The notes beneath the pieces are model-generated. The model had not been told where the DNA came from. It ran no database searches and saw only the letters and a program-made list of their open reading frames with translations. DNA of 64,000 bases from Anaerophilus nitritigenes (GTDB taxonomy: Bacteria; Bacillota; Clostridia; Peptostreptococcales; Thermotaleaceae). Positions within the stretch are counted from its first letter, which is position 1; each line of letters starts with the position of its first letter. The translations under genes were made by a program, and so were the position numbers. Positions 19,273 through 28,795 of this stretch are shown here, in pieces. The DNA lies in the NCBI RefSeq assembly GCF_004138215.1, contig NZ_RYYS01000050.1, positions 1 through 64,000 of the forward strand, given 5' to 3'.

Positions 19273-20816
19273 CTTATTATTATCCTAGAAAGTCAGAGCC
19301 TGCACTAGAAAAAATTAATTTATCTATAAAAGAAGGAGAATTTGTTCTTTTGTTGGGAGAGTCAGGATCAGGAAAATCTACATTAGGAAGAGTATTCAAT
19401 AAAATTGTACCAGAGTTTTATGGAGGAAAAATACAGGGAAATATAGACAATCAAGTAGAGGTTGGAATGGTATTTCAAGATCCAGAAAAACAACTTGTCA
19501 TGGATTGTGTAGAAAGAGAAATTGCTTTTGGGCTAGAAAATTTAGGGAAACCATATGAAATCATGAGAAAAAAAGTAATGGAGGCTTTAAGCTTTTTAAA
19601 TATATGGGATATTAAAGATAAAAAAACCTATGAGTTATCAGGAGGACAAAAGCAAAAGGTGGCAATAGGAGCCACTGTTGCGATGGGTTATCGTTTTTTT
19701 GTTTTAGATGAACCTACTTCTCAACTAGATCCAGTAGCAGCAGAGGAGATTTTACATATTTTAAAAAGATTAAATGAAGAGTTAGGATACACTATTGTAT
19801 TGATTGAGCAAAGAATTGACCGATGTTTTCATTTAGCAGATCGAGTGCTTTTTATGGAAGATGGAAAAATCGCATTTGATGGAGAACCACAAAGTTTTGT
19901 AAATTTTAGTTATGAAAATGATAAAAACTTTTCTCCTTCAGTCTCTGAGTATTTTATTAGAAAACAAAAAAGAGAGGTTCCTTTGACAATAAAAGAAGGA
20001 AGAAAAATATTAAGAAAAAAATTTTCTATGGATGATTCTACACCTTTTACATATGAAGAAGAAAAAATATCTAATGAAGAAGTTATATCTATTCAAAATT
20101 TATCTTTTACTTATGAAAATGGGAAAGAAGCTTTAAAAAAATTAAATTTAACTGTTTTTGAAGGAGAAGTTCTTGGAATTATGGGGGAAAATGGAGGAGG
20201 AAAATCTACTCTTCTTAAAAATATTTCAGGGCTTGTAAAACCTACAAAGGGAAAAGTAAAAGTAAAAAAAGAAGTAGGATATCTTTCTCAAAATCCAAAT
20301 GATTATTTATTTAATGATACAGTATATGAAGAATTAAAATATACATTAGATCAAAAGAACATAAAGGATTTGTCTAGAATTGATAAAGTTTTAAAGGATT
20401 TAGAGATTTTTCATTATAGAGATAAAAATCCAAGGGATTTAAGTGGAGGAGAAAAGCAAAGAGTAGCTTTAGGTTCTATACTAGTTATGGAGCCTGAGAT
20501 TTTGATTTTAGATGAACCTACAAGAGGACTAGATAGAAAACTGAAAGAAAGATTAGGAAAAATTATAAATGATTTAAAAAACAAAGGAAAAACTATTATT
20601 TTAGTAACTCATGATGCAGAATTTGTGTCAAAATATTGTGCTAGAGTATGTCTGATATTTGATGGAACTATTGCTCAAATAGGTTCTAAGTATCATGTAT
20701 TGACAGACGGAATTTATTATACTACTCAAATGAATAAATTATTTAGTGGATATATAGATCATATTCTTACTTTAGAGGATGCTTTAAAAGCTACCAAAGA
20801 AGAGGTGAAAATATGA
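19245..20816 (+). CDS. Fused double ATP-binding protein of the ECF transporter (EcfA-EcfA')
   Basis: 523 residues from the ATG at 19245, chosen because GGGGGTG lies 7 bases upstream; an in-frame ATG 30 bases earlier lacks a site. Two complete ABC ATPase domains are fused head to tail. The first has Walker A GESGSGKST (38-46), signature LSGGQKQ and Walker B FFVLDEPT. The second has GENGGGKST, LSGGEKQR and ILILDEPT. ECF transporters normally use a heterodimer of two ATPases, and here one chain supplies both. The start overlaps the end of ecfT and the stop overlaps the start of the S-component gene by 4 bases, so the three form one operon that powers uptake of one small molecule. Confidence 0.92.
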   Translation: MEISKIQDLTYYYPRKSEPALEKINLSIKEGEFVLLLGESGSGKSTLGRVFNKIVPEFYGGKIQGNIDNQVEVGMVFQDPEKQLVMDCVEREIAFGLENLGKPYEIMRKKVMEALSFLNIWDIKDKKTYELSGGQKQKVAIGATVAMGYRFFVLDEPTSQLDPVAAEEILHILKRLNEELGYTIVLIEQRIDRCFHLADRVLFMEDGKIAFDGEPQSFVNFSYENDKNFSPSVSEYFIRKQKREVPLTIKEGRKILRKKFSMDDSTPFTYEEEKISNEEVISIQNLSFTYENGKEALKKLNLTVFEGEVLGIMGENGGGKSTLLKNISGLVKPTKGKVKVKKEVGYLSQNPNDYLFNDTVYEELKYTLDQKNIKDLSRIDKVLKDLEIFHYRDKNPRDLSGGEKQRVALGSILVMEPEILILDEPTRGLDRKLKERLGKIINDLKNKGKTIILVTHDAEFVSKYCARVCLIFDGTIAQIGSKYHVLTDGIYYTTQMNKLFSGYIDHILTLEDALKATKEEVKI

Positions 20817-21445
20817 ATTATGGACTTCTATCAGTAGCAGTTATATTGATCTGTTTTATATTTGTTTTTATTTCTTATGAAAGGAAAAAGGTTTCAGTAA
20901 AAGAAATATCTCTTATTGCTACTTTAGCGGGTTTAGCAGGAGTAGGAAGAGTTCCTTTTGCAGCTCTTCCAAATGTACAGCCTACTACTTTTTTGGTAAT
21001 TATTTCAGGGTATGTATTTGGACCTTTTTTTGGATTTATGGTAGGAGCTTTTGCTGCTTTAGCTTCTAACTTCTTTTTAGGACAAGGACCATGGACTCCA
21101 TGGCAGATGCTTGCTTGGGGACTTTGTGGAGTAAGTGCAGGGGTTTTAAAGAAATTTTATCAAAATCCTTCAAGAATTATGATTAGTATGTTTGCGTTTT
21201 TATGGGGTTTTTTATTTGATTATATTATGAATTTGTGGCATTGGCTAGCTTTTGTATATCCACTTACACTACAAAGCTTTTTATTCACATATATGAATTC
21301 ATTTTATTTTGATTTGATGCATGCTATAGGAAATTTCTTTTTTGCTTATCTATTTGGAAAAGATTTTATTCATTTATTATCAAGATTTAAGGATAGAATT
21401 TCTTATACAGAAATACCTGTTGAAAAAATAAAAAACCTGCTTTAA
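20813..21445 (+). CDS. ECF transporter substrate-binding (S) component, probably for a corrinoid
   Basis: 210 residues with about six membrane segments: one at 4-21, then a typical S-component bundle. An AxxxA-type motif (ATLAGLAGVGR, near 37) would contact EcfT, and PNVQPTTFLVIISGYVFG followed by GQGPWTPWQML resembles unassigned ECF S components of Clostridia. Its start overlaps the ATPase stop (ATGA). S components decide specificity. The family is not one I can assign to a vitamin from sequence, but three toroid/DUF4430 genes and a B12 riboswitch directly upstream make cobalamin or a corrinoid precursor the best guess. From memory, S components of this kind recur beside DUF4430 proteins in Clostridia. 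Confidence 0.78.
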   Translation: MNYGLLSVAVILICFIFVFISYERKKVSVKEISLIATLAGLAGVGRVPFAALPNVQPTTFLVIISGYVFGPFFGFMVGAFAALASNFFLGQGPWTPWQMLAWGLCGVSAGVLKKFYQNPSRIMISMFAFLWGFLFDYIMNLWHWLAFVYPLTLQSFLFTYMNSFYFDLMHAIGNFFFAYLFGKDFIHLLSRFKDRISYTEIPVEKIKNLL

Positions 21446-21455
21446 GCAGGTTTTA
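21432..21455. terminator. Terminator overlapping the S-component stop codon
   Basis: AAAACCTGC and GCAGGTTTT pair across the TAA stop. A- and T-runs on the two sides mean it could serve both this operon and the convergent gpmI gene. Confidence 0.75.
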
Positions 21456-21485
21456 CATTGTCAATCAATCGTATAACTTTATTTT

Positions 21486-23045
21486 TTATGCATCTGCCAA
21501 AGCAGGTTCTTCAGAAGGAATAAGGAGAGATTCTCCACTCATCTCAATTGGTTTTTCCAGATCCATTAATTGCAGAAGGGTAGGGGCAAGGTCTGCAAGT
21601 TTTCCTTCTTTAATATCATATTCGCTAGAAGTATTGATTAAAAGAATAGGAACAGGATTTGTAGAATGAGAAGTAATAGGATTTTCATTTTTATCAAGCA
21701 TCTCATCTGCATTTCCATGATCAGCAGTAAGGATCATTTGTCCGCCTACTTCTATGATTTTATCTACAATTTTTCCAACACAAGTATCTACAGCTTCTAT
21801 AGCAGTAATCGTTGCATCTATTACACCAGTATGACCTACCATATCAGGATTTGCAAAGTTTACAACGATAAAGTCATAAATATCTTGATCTATTGCTTCT
21901 ATTAATTTTTCAGTGACTTCATAAACGCTCATTTCAGGTTTTAAATCGTAAGTTGCTACCTTTGGAGAAGGAATCAATATTCGATCTTCTCCTTGTAGGG
22001 AAGCTTCTACTCCTCCATTAAAGAAAAAGGTTACATGAGCATATTTTTCTGTTTCTGCAATACGAAGTTGTTTTTTCCCTAATTTAGATAAATATTCTCC
22101 TAATGTGTTTGTAAGAGTTTGAGGCGGATAAGATACATTTACATTAGGCATAGTTGCATCATATTGAGTCATACATACATAATGAAGAGGGAAAAATCCG
22201 TTTTTTCTTTCAAAGCCTTGAAAATCTTTATCTACAAAGCTTCTTGTGATTTCTCTTGCTCGATCAGGTCTAAAATTAAACATAATAACAGAATCATTTT
22301 CAGATACTTTGGCAGTAGGCTCATTATTTTCTAATATAATTGTAGGTTTTACAAATTCATCTAATTCATTTTTAGAATAAGAATTTGTAATAGCTTCTAT
22401 AGAGGAGTTAGCACATTCACCTACTCCTAAAGTAAGTGCATCATAAGCAAGTTTTACTCGATCCCATCTATTGTCTCGATCCATTGCATAATAACGACCA
22501 GAGATGGTTGCTATTTTTCCTACACCTATTTTTTTTATTTTCTCTTCTAATTCTTCTATATATTTTATAGCACTATCAGGAGGAACATCTCTTCCATCTA
22601 AGAAAGCATGAACATATACTTTTTCAATATTATTCTTTTTAGCCATTTCAAGAAGTGCATAAAGATGAGTATTGTGACTATGAACTCCTCCATCTGATAA
22701 AAGACCAAATAAATGAAGGGAAGTATTATTTTTTTTTACATGATCTATAGCAGATAACAAAGTATCATTTTCAAAAAAAGTTTTTTCTTCAATAGCTTTT
22801 GTGATTCTTGTAAATTCTTGATATACGACTCTTCCAGCACCAATATTTAAATGACCTACTTCTGAGTTTCCCATTTGGCCTTGGGGAAGACCTACATCTA
22901 AACCACTAGCATATATCTGATTATGTGGATATTTATTTAAATATTGATCAATATTTGGAGTACTTGCCATTTTTATAGCATTTCCATAATCATTTTCATT
23001 CCATCCAAAACCATCTAAAATCATAAGAATTGTAGGTTTTTGCAT
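21486..23045 (-). CDS. gpmI: 2,3-bisphosphoglycerate-independent phosphoglycerate mutase
   Basis: 519 residues, the usual length (about 510). The enzyme interconverts 3- and 2-phosphoglycerate in glycolysis and gluconeogenesis using two Mn ions and a phosphoserine. The N-terminal metal site ILDGFGW, the catalytic serine in [13 protein letters not shown] (Ser61) and the C-terminal metal motif [11 protein letters not shown] are all present, so it should be active. GAAAGGAG precedes the ATG. It lies 58 bases after a small ferredoxin gene on the same strand and may share its promoter. Other glycolytic genes that often flank gpmI are not in the window. Confidence 0.97.
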   Translation of the reverse strand: MQKPTILMILDGFGWNENDYGNAIKMASTPNIDQYLNKYPHNQIYASGLDVGLPQGQMGNSEVGHLNIGAGRVVYQEFTRITKAIEEKTFFENDTLLSAIDHVKKNNTSLHLFGLLSDGGVHSHNTHLYALLEMAKKNNIEKVYVHAFLDGRDVPPDSAIKYIEELEEKIKKIGVGKIATISGRYYAMDRDNRWDRVKLAYDALTLGVGECANSSIEAITNSYSKNELDEFVKPTIILENNEPTAKVSENDSVIMFNFRPDRAREITRSFVDKDFQGFERKNGFFPLHYVCMTQYDATMPNVNVSYPPQTLTNTLGEYLSKLGKKQLRIAETEKYAHVTFFFNGGVEASLQGEDRILIPSPKVATYDLKPEMSVYEVTEKLIEAIDQDIYDFIVVNFANPDMVGHTGVIDATITAIEAVDTCVGKIVDKIIEVGGQMILTADHGNADEMLDKNENPITSHSTNPVPILLINTSSEYDIKEGKLADLAPTLLQLMDLEKPIEMSGESLLIPSEEPALADA

Positions 23046-23103
23046 AGTAAAGCTCCTTTCAAATTTGAATATAAACTAATTTATACATACCCAAATGGGC
23101 GTA

Positions 23104-23283
23104 TTACTCTTCAATGATTGCATGAAATTTACAAAGGCTTTTGCATTTTCCACAATGAATACATTTTTGTTGATCAATTTCATAGCCTTCTTTTGCAAGT
23201 CCTCCAATAGCTTCTACAGGACAATTTTTCAAACAGCTGTTACAGGCTACACAATCATTTTTTATAATAAAATATTTCTTCAT
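23104..23283 (-). CDS. Small 2[4Fe-4S] ferredoxin-like protein
   Basis: 59 residues with AAAAGGAG six bases before the ATG. It has two cluster motifs, CVACNSCLKNCP and CIHCGKCKSLCKF, separated by 17 residues, as in clostridial 2[4Fe-4S] ferredoxins. The proline normally following the last cysteine is lysine. The second motif resembles the C-terminal ferredoxin motif of the NuoF-like protein nearby (DQQKCIKCGKC), suggesting common ancestry. It is probably a low-potential cytoplasmic electron carrier. It sits between the terminator of the nuoEF-type operon and gpmI, so it is likely transcribed separately. Confidence 0.9.
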   Translation of the reverse strand: MKKYFIIKNDCVACNSCLKNCPVEAIGGLAKEGYEIDQQKCIHCGKCKSLCKFHAIIEE

Positions 23284-23317
23284 ATAAAAACTCCTTTTAA
23301 GATTTTATAGTACTATT

Positions 23318-23345
23318 ATTATATCATAGTAAAAATATGTTGAAA
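23318..23345 (-). promoter_or_regulatory. Possible promoter of the ferredoxin gene
   Basis: On the minus strand TTTCAA, a 16-base spacer and TATAAT precede the ferredoxin gene by 35 bases. The -10 box is perfect and the -35 box is poor. Confidence 0.4.
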
Positions 23346-23354
23346 AATAAAAGG

Positions 23355-23373
23355 AAGCCCTAGGGTAGGGCTT
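23355..23373 (-). terminator. Terminator of the nuoE-nuoF-large subunit operon
   Basis: AAGCCCTA and TAGGGCTT form an 8-bp stem with a 3-base loop. On the minus strand it is followed by a T-rich tract, about 90 bases past the stop of the large-subunit gene. Confidence 0.75.
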
Positions 23374-23464
23374 GCCATATTATTAACAAAATATATTAGA
23401 TAAAATTCATAAAAAATAAGGAATCATTATTGAAAATTTAGTGACGTTTTTTTATAATTTTTAC

Positions 23465-26400
23465 TTATAGTATTTCTTGTTCTTGAAGAAATTTAACAAA
23501 TTCATTTGTTAAATGATTTGTATTTTTATATTTTTCAAAGAAAACTCCATCATTTGTAATTTGTAATTTTGCATTTTTATTTTCAAAATTAAATCCATCA
23601 GTGTATAAAATAGGATTTTGATGGGTAGGCCAAAACTCATTATTTTCTTCTTCATTAAATTTAAAATACTCGTAAATATTGGTACAAATTTCTTTTCTAA
23701 TTTCATTAGGACCATTATATTTCATATTCAATCCTAGAGAATTTGAAAGGTTTAAGATTATTTGCCAATTTTCTAGTCCACATAGTGGAGGAATAGCTTG
23801 ATGGATTTTTTGAATCCTTCTTTCGCTATTAGTAAAGGTTCCTCTAGATTCAGCAAAGCTTACTCCAGGAAGCACTACATCAGCTAATTTTGCAGCAGCT
23901 GTAAGATGTGTATCTTGAACCATTAAAAATTCAAGGGAGTCAAGATCTATATCGTAAGGATCTTCTCCAAAGATCATAAGACCTTTTATTTGTTTGTCAT
24001 AAATTCTTTGGTTCATTTCATCTTTGTTGATGCAAATACCCATGTCTACAAGACCTTGACTATTATTATTAGGTTTTAGTTGAATGATTCCACATCGAGC
24101 TTTTCCAATGTGACCAGATACTACTGCTATATTTGCAATAAGCTTTTGTGCATCATAGCTGACAAAAGCTTGATCAAATACAATCATAGCTTTCTTAGAA
24201 GAACCATAAAGACTAGCAATTTCTTTTGCATTTTGGCTTACTTCTACGTTTGATAAGTTTTTTTGTAATTGTTCAAAGTTATCAGCATTTTTAGGAATGT
24301 AGCCATCATCTATCAATGTTTTTAATATACCTTTTAAAAGAGTTAAATCGTTTTTAGGAGTAAGTTTTTTATGTGCCCATTCGTCTATAGAAGAAGTAAA
24401 TGGATTGATTACTATAAGCTTAGCACCTTTTTTAATGGCATTTTGAATTTTTAATCCTAAAACAGTGTGATCCTTCATTATATTTGACCCTATTAATAAA
24501 ATTAAATCAGTAGATAAAATTTCTTCAAACGTATTGGTAGATGCATCATATCCTAAAACATCTTTTAGTCCAGAAGGTACTTTATTAAAAGAACCTATAC
24601 TTTGATAATCAAAAATATTTTTTGCAGTTTTTTGTAAAAGATATAATTCTTCATTTGTATATCTATCAGAGACAGAGATTCCAATAGATTTATTTCCATA
24701 AAGGGAAGATAAGGTTTGGATTTTTTTAGTTGTATATAAGATAGCTTCGTCCCAAGATACTTCCTCAAGTTTTCCTTCTTTTTTAATGAAAGGCTTTTGA
24801 ATTCTTTTTTCTATTTGCTCTGAATCAAAGCCAAATCTTCCTTTGACACATAAAAGTCCATGGTCGATATTACTTTTTTTATTAGGAAGAGAACGAAGAA
24901 GTAAATCTCCTTTTGTAGTAAGGTCTATATTACAGCCTATACTACAGTGAGAACAGATAGTATGTGTAGTATTTGTCTTTATAGGAACACTCTTTTGGAT
25001 ACTTAGTTTTTCTCCTAAAGCACCTGTAGGACACATATCAATACAAGCTCCACAAGATATACATCCACTTTTATTTAAAGGTTTATCTAAAGAAGGTGTA
25101 ACAGTTGTATCAAAGCCTCTATCTACAAGACCTAAAGCTGAAATTCCAATAATTTCATCACAAACTCTTACACACAATCCACAAAGAATACATTTGTCAG
25201 GATTTCTATGGACAAAAGGATGAGTATCTTCTATTTGAGATTTATGTATTTCACCTTCATATCTTTGAGGAGATACTTGATATTCGTTGGCATATTCTAA
25301 AAGTTTACATTCAAATACATCATGACAGCCACACTCTAAACATCTTGATGCTTCTTGTCTTGCTTTTTCTTTTGTATAACCTGTTACGATTTCTTCAAAA
25401 TTATTTTTTCGAATAGAAGGAGATAGGTGAGAAATAGAAGGACGATATAATTTTTCACGATCTTTAAAATCCTCTTTTGTTAAATCATCTCTTTCTACAT
25501 AGAAAGGCTTTTCATAAGGAGTTATTTTTCCATCTAAGTAAGAACAGATGACTTGAGATGCATATTTACCTTCTCCAATAGCAGAGATTGCAATACTAGC
25601 TCCCTTATTTGTAGCATCTCCACCAGCAAATACTCCAGGAATATTAGTTTGAAAAGTAGATTCATCTGCATGAATTGTTTCTTTTTTTGTTAAACAGATA
25701 TCATCAAATCCTTTTGTATTTGCACTTTGACCTATGGCTACAATAATAGAATCTATATCTAATAAATCTGTTTCTCCCTCTATAGGAATAGATTTTCTTC
25801 TACCACTTGTATCTTTTTCCCCTTGCTTCATTTTTTGGAGTCTAACATTTTTAACTTTTCCAGATGCTCCTATGACTTCTATAGGATCTACTAAAAATTT
25901 GAAAATAACTCCTTCTTCTTCAGCTTCTTTTATTTCTATTTCTTCTGCAGGCATTTCATCCTTTGTTCTTCTATATAATAGATAAACTTGTTTTGCACCT
26001 AGACGAATAGCTGTTCTACAAGCATCCATTGCAGTATTTCCGCCACCGATGATAGCTACTTTTTCACCAATTTGAACAGGTTTATTCATAGAAATATCAG
26101 ATAAAAAGTCAATTCCACCTATTACACCTTCTAAATCATTTCCAGGACAAGAAAGAGGAGTGCTTTTCCATGCACCAATAGATACATATACAGCATCAAA
26201 ATGCTCTTTAATATATGAAAAATCTATATCTTTTCCAATTCTTGTATTTGTAATCATAGTAACTCCCATATTTTCTATGAGCTTTATTTCTTGATCCAGT
26301 ATTTCTTTTGGAAGACGATACTGAGGAATTCCATATTGAAGCATTCCACCCATCTTAGGCATAGCTTCATAAATAGTAACATGATGACCTTCTTTTGAAA

Positions 26401-27034
26401 GAAAATATGCAGCAGTAAGTCCAGAAGGTCCTCCACCTATGATTGCAACTTTTTTATTTGTAGAAGGTTTTATATCTGGCATAAAAGTATTTAAATCTTT
26501 TAAATCTAGATCTGCTGCAAAGCTTTTTAACTGTGCAATAGATATAGGTTCTTCTACTAGATTTCTTCTACAAGCTTCTTCACAAGGATGAGGGCAGACT
26601 CTTCCTATACTTGCAGGAAGGGGAAGTTGTTCTTTGATAAGGGCTAGAGCTTCTTTATATTCTCCATTCGCAATAAGACCTATATATCCTTGACAATCTG
26701 TATTGGCAGGACAGGCTAGAACACAAGGAGGACGACAATCTCCAGTGTGATTAGATAAAAGAAGCTCAAGTGCTGTTTTTCTAGATTTTTTAACTCTTAG
26801 AGTGTCGGTTTTTACGATCATACCATTATTTACTTTTGTAGCACAAGCTCTTAAAAGCTTTGGAACTCCTTCTACTTCTACTACGCAAAGACCACAGGCA
26901 CCATAAATTTCAAGCCGATCATCATAGCAAAGAGTAGGAATAGAAATTCCATTTTCTCTTGCTACCTCCAAAATAGTTTGATTAGGATAAGCAATTACTT
27001 CTTTGCCATCTATATTTAATGAAATTTTCATCAT
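23465..27034 (-). CDS. Fused [2Fe-2S] / GltD-like flavoprotein / ferredoxin / molybdopterin-oxidoreductase-like large subunit
   Basis: 1189 residues. Layout: [2Fe-2S] ferredoxin domain with Cys36, 47, 50 and 64; a cysteine-rich segment (HTGDCRPPCVLAC, then CPHPCEEACRR) like that ahead of GltD/NfnB; FAD and NAD(P)-binding domains (GGGPSGLTAA near 196, IGGGNTAMD near 328, GVFAGGDATNKGAS); two [4Fe-4S] motifs (CILCGLCVRVC, CISCGACIDMCP) near 615-665; and a molybdopterin-oxidoreductase-like domain from about 686, with CSHCSIGCNI and CVKGRFGFD for a further cluster. Formate dehydrogenases of this fold place Cys or Sec a little further on. Here the aligned stretch (IGSFNKVPSGL) has neither, and there is no in-frame TGA, so I doubt formate dehydrogenase activity. 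With nuoE and nuoF upstream it probably forms a cytoplasmic NAD(P)H/ferredoxin-linked, possibly bifurcating, complex. The terminal substrate is unknown. Confidence 0.8.
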   Translation of the reverse strand: MMKISLNIDGKEVIAYPNQTILEVARENGISIPTLCYDDRLEIYGACGLCVVEVEGVPKLLRACATKVNNGMIVKTDTLRVKKSRKTALELLLSNHTGDCRPPCVLACPANTDCQGYIGLIANGEYKEALALIKEQLPLPASIGRVCPHPCEEACRRNLVEEPISIAQLKSFAADLDLKDLNTFMPDIKPSTNKKVAIIGGGPSGLTAAYFLSKEGHHVTIYEAMPKMGGMLQYGIPQYRLPKEILDQEIKLIENMGVTMITNTRIGKDIDFSYIKEHFDAVYVSIGAWKSTPLSCPGNDLEGVIGGIDFLSDISMNKPVQIGEKVAIIGGGNTAMDACRTAIRLGAKQVYLLYRRTKDEMPAEEIEIKEAEEEGVIFKFLVDPIEVIGASGKVKNVRLQKMKQGEKDTSGRRKSIPIEGETDLLDIDSIIVAIGQSANTKGFDDICLTKKETIHADESTFQTNIPGVFAGGDATNKGASIAISAIGEGKYASQVICSYLDGKITPYEKPFYVERDDLTKEDFKDREKLYRPSISHLSPSIRKNNFEEIVTGYTKEKARQEASRCLECGCHDVFECKLLEYANEYQVSPQRYEGEIHKSQIEDTHPFVHRNPDKCILCGLCVRVCDEIIGISALGLVDRGFDTTVTPSLDKPLNKSGCISCGACIDMCPTGALGEKLSIQKSVPIKTNTTHTICSHCSIGCNIDLTTKGDLLLRSLPNKKSNIDHGLLCVKGRFGFDSEQIEKRIQKPFIKKEGKLEEVSWDEAILYTTKKIQTLSSLYGNKSIGISVSDRYTNEELYLLQKTAKNIFDYQSIGSFNKVPSGLKDVLGYDASTNTFEEILSTDLILLIGSNIMKDHTVLGLKIQNAIKKGAKLIVINPFTSSIDEWAHKKLTPKNDLTLLKGILKTLIDDGYIPKNADNFEQLQKNLSNVEVSQNAKEIASLYGSSKKAMIVFDQAFVSYDAQKLIANIAVVSGHIGKARCGIIQLKPNNNSQGLVDMGICINKDEMNQRIYDKQIKGLMIFGEDPYDIDLDSLEFLMVQDTHLTAAAKLADVVLPGVSFAESRGTFTNSERRIQKIHQAIPPLCGLENWQIILNLSNSLGLNMKYNGPNEIRKEICTNIYEYFKFNEEENNEFWPTHQNPILYTDGFNFENKNAKLQITNDGVFFEKYKNTNHLTNEFVKFLQEQEIL

Positions 27035-27049
27035 AATTCCCCCCTTACA

Positions 27050-28792
27050 TTACTTACGATCTACAGCATGGAAAGGACAGACTGTATGACACTTTCCACA
27101 CTTGATACATTTTTGTTGATCAATGAGTACTGTACCATCTTTTTTAGATATAGCATCTACTGGACAACTTCTTATACAGATACCACATTTTCTACATAAA
27201 TCTTCTTTAATATGATAATGAATAAGGGCACTACATGTGTGAGCAGGACATGTTTTTTCATAAATATGTTTTTCGTATTCTTCTCTAAAATATTTTAGAG
27301 TAGTAAGGACTGGATTAGGAGCAGTTTGACCTAGTCCACACAGTGCTCCTTCTTTGATTTGTACAGCCAAATCTTCTAAAAGCTCAATATCTCCATTTTT
27401 GCCTTTTCCATCACAAATTCTATTTAAAACTTCTAACATTCTCTTTGTACCAATCCTACAATGAATGCATTTTCCACAAGATTCTTTACAAGTAAAGTCT
27501 AAAAAGAAACGAGCCATATCTACCATACAAGTCGTCTCATCCATAACTACCATTCCACCAGATCCCATAATAGCTCCAGTAGCAGTGATAGATTCATAAT
27601 CAACAGAAGTATCTATTAAAGATAAAGGAATACATCCACCAGATGGGCCTCCCATTTGAACAGCTTTTAATTTCTTGTCATCTTTAATACCTCCACCGAT
27701 ATCAAATATAATCTTACGAAGAGGCACTCCCATAGGAACTTCTACAAGACCACCTTTTTTTATTTTGCCTGTTAGAGCAAATACTTTTGTTCCTTTGCTT
27801 TTTTGTGTACCCATAGATGCAAAGGATTTTCCCCCATTTTGTAAAATCCAAGCTACATTAGCAAAGGTTTCTACGTTATTGATGTTAGTAGGATATTGAA
27901 GATATCCTTTTTCAGCAGGAAATGGAGGCTTAAGCCTTGGCATACCACGTTCACCCTCTAAAGATGCAATAAGAGCTGTTTCTTCCCCACATACAAATGC
28001 ACCAGCACCAGCTTTGATTCTCATATCAAAATCAAAATCACTACCAAATAAATTCTTTCCCAAAACTCCTTTTTCACGAGCTTGCAGGATAGCTTTTTTA
28101 AGTCTTTTTATAGCTAGGGGATATTCAGCACGAACATATACGATTCCTTCATTAGCGCCCATAGAAAAACCACCAATAATCATTCCCTCAATTAATGTAT
28201 GAGGATCTCCTTCTAAAACACTTCGATCCATAAAGGCTCCTGGATCACCTTCATCTGCATTACATACAATATATTTAGGAGAACCTAAAGAGTTTTTTGC
28301 AGCATTCCATTTAAACCAAGTTGGAAAACCAGCTCCACCTCTTCCTCGTAGACCAGATAATTTAATTTCTTCTATGACTTTATCAGGATCTTTATCTAAA
28401 ATACATTTTTTTATGGCCTCATAACCACCAATAGAAGTATACTCTTCTATAGATTCAGGATTAATGATCCCACAATTTCTTAGAGCAATTCTTTTTTGTT
28501 CGTGTAAAATATTTAAATCTTCTTCTGAAATGATATAATTTTTAGCCTTTTTATGATTTAATGCACTTAATAATATTTCATCAATCATTTGAGGAGATAC
28601 TTTAACATATGTAGTTATATCATCTTTATCATATACATCTATGATAGGTTCAAGATGGCACATTCCAATACATCCCGCAATTTGTAAATCTATGTCTAAG
28701 TTTTTTTTATGTATTTGATCTTCTAGTTCTTCATACACGTCTTTTGCACCAGCTGCCAAACCACAGCTGCCATAGCCCACAACTATTTTCAT
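27050..28792 (-). CDS. NuoF-like NADH-binding flavoprotein subunit (HydB/HndC type)
   Basis: 580 residues. An N-terminal thioredoxin-like [2Fe-2S] domain (cysteines 10, 41 and 45 visible) precedes the FMN/NADH-binding NuoF core with GLRGRGGAGFPTW and NADEGDPGAFMDR, then an SLBB segment, the [4Fe-4S] motif ESCGKCIHCRIG, and a C-terminal pair of ferredoxin motifs (CRKCGICIRSCP, CIKCGKCHTVCP). This is the arrangement of NADH-oxidising subunits in electron-bifurcating hydrogenases and NADH-dependent formate dehydrogenases. It starts 3 bases after nuoE with AGGAGG upstream, and the large-subunit gene follows 15 bases later. It should exchange electrons between NADH, FMN and the Fe-S chain of the complex. 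Confidence 0.92.
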   Translation of the reverse strand: MKIVVGYGSCGLAAGAKDVYEELEDQIHKKNLDIDLQIAGCIGMCHLEPIIDVYDKDDITTYVKVSPQMIDEILLSALNHKKAKNYIISEEDLNILHEQKRIALRNCGIINPESIEEYTSIGGYEAIKKCILDKDPDKVIEEIKLSGLRGRGGAGFPTWFKWNAAKNSLGSPKYIVCNADEGDPGAFMDRSVLEGDPHTLIEGMIIGGFSMGANEGIVYVRAEYPLAIKRLKKAILQAREKGVLGKNLFGSDFDFDMRIKAGAGAFVCGEETALIASLEGERGMPRLKPPFPAEKGYLQYPTNINNVETFANVAWILQNGGKSFASMGTQKSKGTKVFALTGKIKKGGLVEVPMGVPLRKIIFDIGGGIKDDKKLKAVQMGGPSGGCIPLSLIDTSVDYESITATGAIMGSGGMVVMDETTCMVDMARFFLDFTCKESCGKCIHCRIGTKRMLEVLNRICDGKGKNGDIELLEDLAVQIKEGALCGLGQTAPNPVLTTLKYFREEYEKHIYEKTCPAHTCSALIHYHIKEDLCRKCGICIRSCPVDAISKKDGTVLIDQQKCIKCGKCHTVCPFHAVDRK

Positions 28793-28795
28793 TAT

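Noticed and set aside
23465-27034. Straight annotation as formate dehydrogenase alpha subunit
   Set aside because: The Cys/Sec ligand expected in that enzyme is not seen, and the GltD-like insertion makes the substrate uncertain.
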